Assembly: GCA_015067385.1 (NCBI GenBank)
Contig: SVMP01000010.1
Location: 1 to 23,600 of the forward strand
Direction: 5' to 3'
Source: Oscillospiraceae bacterium
Lineage (GTDB): Bacteria > Bacillota > Clostridia > Oscillospirales > UBA644
Length of the DNA: 23,600 nucleotides
Below are positions 23,015-23,600 of the stretch, one piece after another. The position numbers were made by a program, and so were the translations under genes. Under the pieces are notes generated by a model. It was not told the origin of the DNA and did no database searches. It saw only the letters and a program-made list of their open reading frames with translations. Every line of letters starts with the position of its first letter. Positions within the stretch are counted from its first letter, which is position 1.

Positions 23015-23600
23015 ATGAAACTCGGATTTCATAAACTCACAGCATTGATCCTTGTTCTCGCTATGATGGTACCTTTCCTTACCGCTTGTAAGGAAGAACC
23101 GGTAAATCTTCAGGAAGTCTATAAATTCTCTGAAAATGCCGTAACCCTCAATGCGGGCGAAAACTTTGCTCTTCTTGTCTATGACGATACATACAGCGAC
23201 AGAGCTTACACAGCTGTTTGGTCTTCGGATAACCCCGCTGTTGTTTCTGTTGAACAGAGCGGCTTTATCACTGCCATCAGCGCAGGTTCCGCTAATGTTA
23301 CCGCAACTCTTACTTTTGCGGAAGAACAGCAGACCGTTACCCTCACTTGCGCTGTAACAGTTCTCCAGACTGTTGTTAACGTTACGGGTATCTCCCTTAA
23401 CGCTATGGAACAGACCCTCGACGTCGGCGGCGTTACTGTCCTCACAGCAACCGTTCTTCCCGACGATGCTACCAACAAAGCTGTCGCTTGGTCTTCTTCC
23501 GATCCCGCAGTCGCTATCGTTTCCTCCGGCGTTGTTACCGCTGTAGGTGCAGGCACTGCTATCATTTCCGCTATTACCGAAGACGGCGCGAAGACCGCTG
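23015..23600 (+). CDS. Lipoprotein with bacterial Ig-like (BIG2) domains, partial
   Basis: The frame is open to the right edge (195 codons seen, 3' end missing). It begins with a lipoprotein signal: basic MKLGFHK, a hydrophobic core, then the lipobox LTAC with Cys25 as the lipid-anchored residue. Two BIG2-type repeats follow. The first runs over about residues 36-118, with VWSSDNPAVVSVEQSGFITA and AGSANVTATL. The second begins near 121, with GISLNAMEQTLDVGG, AWSSSDPAVAIVSSGVVTA and AGTAIISAIT. Such proteins sit on the outer face of the membrane and are often involved in adhesion or as scaffolds; no catalytic part is visible in the portion seen. AAAGGTGG lies 6 nt before the ATG. Confidence 0.92.
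   Translation, partial: MKLGFHKLTALILVLAMMVPFLTACKEEPVNLQEVYKFSENAVTLNAGENFALLVYDDTYSDRAYTAVWSSDNPAVVSVEQSGFITAISAGSANVTATLTFAEEQQTVTLTCAVTVLQTVVNVTGISLNAMEQTLDVGGVTVLTATVLPDDATNKAVAWSSSDPAVAIVSSGVVTAVGAGTAIISAITEDGAKTA

Overview
The window looks like a chromosome segment from a gut-type Clostridium-class Firmicute, possibly Oscillospirales/Ruminococcaceae. Four things point that way. There is a DnaD-domain plus DnaC/DnaI-like primosome pair. Pyruvate kinase carries the Firmicute C-terminal phosphohistidine-like extension. The RNase P RNA looks like type A, whereas Bacillales use type B. There is also a type III glutamine synthetase and a set of intracellular glycosidases. The genus cannot be fixed from sequence reading alone. 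I see no phage, transposase, integrase or CRISPR array.

Left part (1-9840). The 5' two-thirds of rpoB runs leftward off the edge. It faces purH across 307 bp holding two consensus-like promoters that point at each other, so the two mRNA leaders should overlap antisense. purH is followed by a small two-span membrane protein, the RNase P RNA gene, pyruvate kinase, and a 1007-aa MacB-like ABC exporter with ATPase and permease fused. A hairpin terminator shared with the opposite strand ends this block.

Middle part (9842-15660). Two leftward genes form a probable carbohydrate operon: a protein with an XRE helix-turn-helix fused to a complete GH51 alpha-L-arabinofuranosidase, then a GH36-type alpha-galactosidase-like enzyme. 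Upstream lies a 145-bp chain of small hairpins separated by GTGATAT/ATATCAC boxes arranged with dyad symmetry, with its own promoter and terminator. Next come a tRNA-Leu(CAA) gene on the minus strand and, divergently, a LysM-containing M14 peptidase of the gamma-D-glutamyl-diaminoacid endopeptidase type.

Right part (15663-23600). Five leftward genes with overlaps or short gaps form one apparent operon: dnaD-like, dnaC-like helicase loader, rlmA-like 23S rRNA methyltransferase, a DUF4091/GH123-like glycosidase, and type III glutamine synthetase. Divergent from it are a small two-span membrane protein and the start of a lipoprotein with bacterial Ig-like (BIG2) domains, which runs off the right edge.

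The most unusual items are the HTH-GH51 fusion (a possible enzyme/regulator for arabinose-containing oligosaccharides), the symmetric hairpin chain upstream of it, and the face-to-face rpoB/purH promoters. Promoters here share a clear grammar: -35, exactly 17 bp, and a TGn-extended -10.
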